DNA from: Caulobacterales bacterium
GTDB lineage: Bacteria; Pseudomonadota; Alphaproteobacteria; Caulobacterales; Caulobacteraceae
Direction of reading: 5' to 3'
Assembly: GCA_019510435.1 (NCBI GenBank)
Contig: JAEKKJ010000012.1
Span: 143,854-207,853 of the forward strand
Length of the DNA stretch: 64,000 nucleotides
In this document: one piece after another, positions 63,683 through 64,000 of the stretch
How the letters are laid out: every line of letters begins with the position of its first letter
How positions within the stretch are numbered: the stretch's first letter is position 1
The notes under the pieces: generated by a model
Seen by the model: the letters and a program-made list of their open reading frames with translations, nothing else
What the model was told of the DNA's origin: nothing
Database searches by the model: none
Translations under genes and position numbers: made by a program

Positions 63683-64000
63683 GCCGCGGCCTCCACGATG
63701 GCGCGCGCCGCGGCCCCGGCGGCCATGGCGATCTTGAAGCGGTTGTGTGCGAGGGGCCGGGCATCGCCGAAAGCGTCCTTCAGCACCGGAAGCACCGCCT
63801 CCCGGGTCGGCGGCAGGCCTGCGAGCCGGGCCTCGACCTGCGTCAGCCGCCACGGCTTCAAGGCGACCGATCCCAGGGCGATGGCGGCGCGGGAGATGAG
63901 GCCGTCCTCCAGCTCGATCGCAGCCGCCGCGGAGACCAGGGCATATTCATAACTCGCCCGTTCGCGGACCTTGACGTAGGCGGAGCGCGCGCCGCGCCGG
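63679..64000 (-). CDS. molybdenum hydroxylase FAD-binding subunit, C-terminal part
   Basis: The frame is open from the window edge to the stop at 63679 and codes for about 106 residues. The segment SAYVKVRERASYEYALVSAAAAIE is the typical start of the C-terminal domain of CoxM/XDH FAD-binding subunits, followed by LGSVALKPWRLTQVEARL. The track entry (63679-63861) shows only its last 60 residues because it starts at an internal Met. It hands electrons from FAD in the molybdenum hydroxylase complex to the acceptor. The N-terminal FAD-binding half is missing. Confidence 0.88.
   Translation of the reverse strand, partial: RRGARSAYVKVRERASYEYALVSAAAAIELEDGLISRAAIALGSVALKPWRLTQVEARLAGLPPTREAVLPVLKDAFGDARPLAHNRFKIAMAAGAAARAIVEAAA

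Overview
The window is GC-rich alphaproteobacterial DNA, most likely Caulobacterales and close to Phenylobacterium or Caulobacter. This is inferred from gene style only: an UrcA-family protein, many large TonB-dependent receptors, short stem-loop repeats of the Caulobacter kind, and gene content rich in acyl-CoA dehydrogenases, enoyl-CoA hydratases, P450s and short-chain dehydrogenases. No rRNA, tRNA, CRISPR array, IS element or phage gene was seen.

Layout. (1) About 1-13 kb is mixed: a truncated response regulator, two small DUF2188-like proteins, an UrcA protein, a pirin, a secreted cyclophilin, a dicarboxylate-type symporter, a thioesterase-fold protein, an aminotransferase and a fused 5-oxoprolinase/hydantoinase carrying an in-frame palindromic repeat. 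Next comes a 2-oxoacid dehydrogenase operon whose lipoyl domain and E2 catalytic core are separate genes. (2) About 13-58.5 kb is one large catabolic region of short, often divergent operons. It holds two P450s (one P450cam-like), a rubredoxin, a crotonase resembling 6-oxocamphor hydrolase, two GMC oxidoreductases, several SDRs, two back-to-back acyl-CoA dehydrogenase pairs, three crotonases, two acyl-CoA ligases, a hot-dog dehydratase, an NPD-type flavoenzyme, a Rieske oxygenase next to a KstD-like flavoprotein, a phytanoyl-CoA-dioxygenase-like protein, two MFS carriers and three TonB receptors. AraC, GntR/FadR and TetR regulators are interspersed. (3) About 58.8-64 kb holds a TerB-J co-chaperone-like protein, a small membrane protein, an ABM-domain protein, a fifth acyl-CoA dehydrogenase and a molybdenum hydroxylase operon that runs off the edge.

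The most interesting signal is a short AT-rich partial palindrome, TAACTTnnnTAGC (symmetric form near GCTAACTWAGTTAGC). I found it by eye in 14 places, all in intergenic DNA between 13.1 and 58.5 kb, in front of almost every catabolic operon and of the GntR and TetR genes. I found none in the flanking regions. This suggests that the 45 kb is one regulon built to take up a hydrophobic polycyclic or terpenoid/steroid-like compound (TonB receptors, MFS), oxidise it (P450s, Rieske, KstD-like, GMC, SDR), cleave C-C bonds (OCH-like hydrolase) and finish by CoA-dependent beta-oxidation. The substrate is not readable from the sequence.
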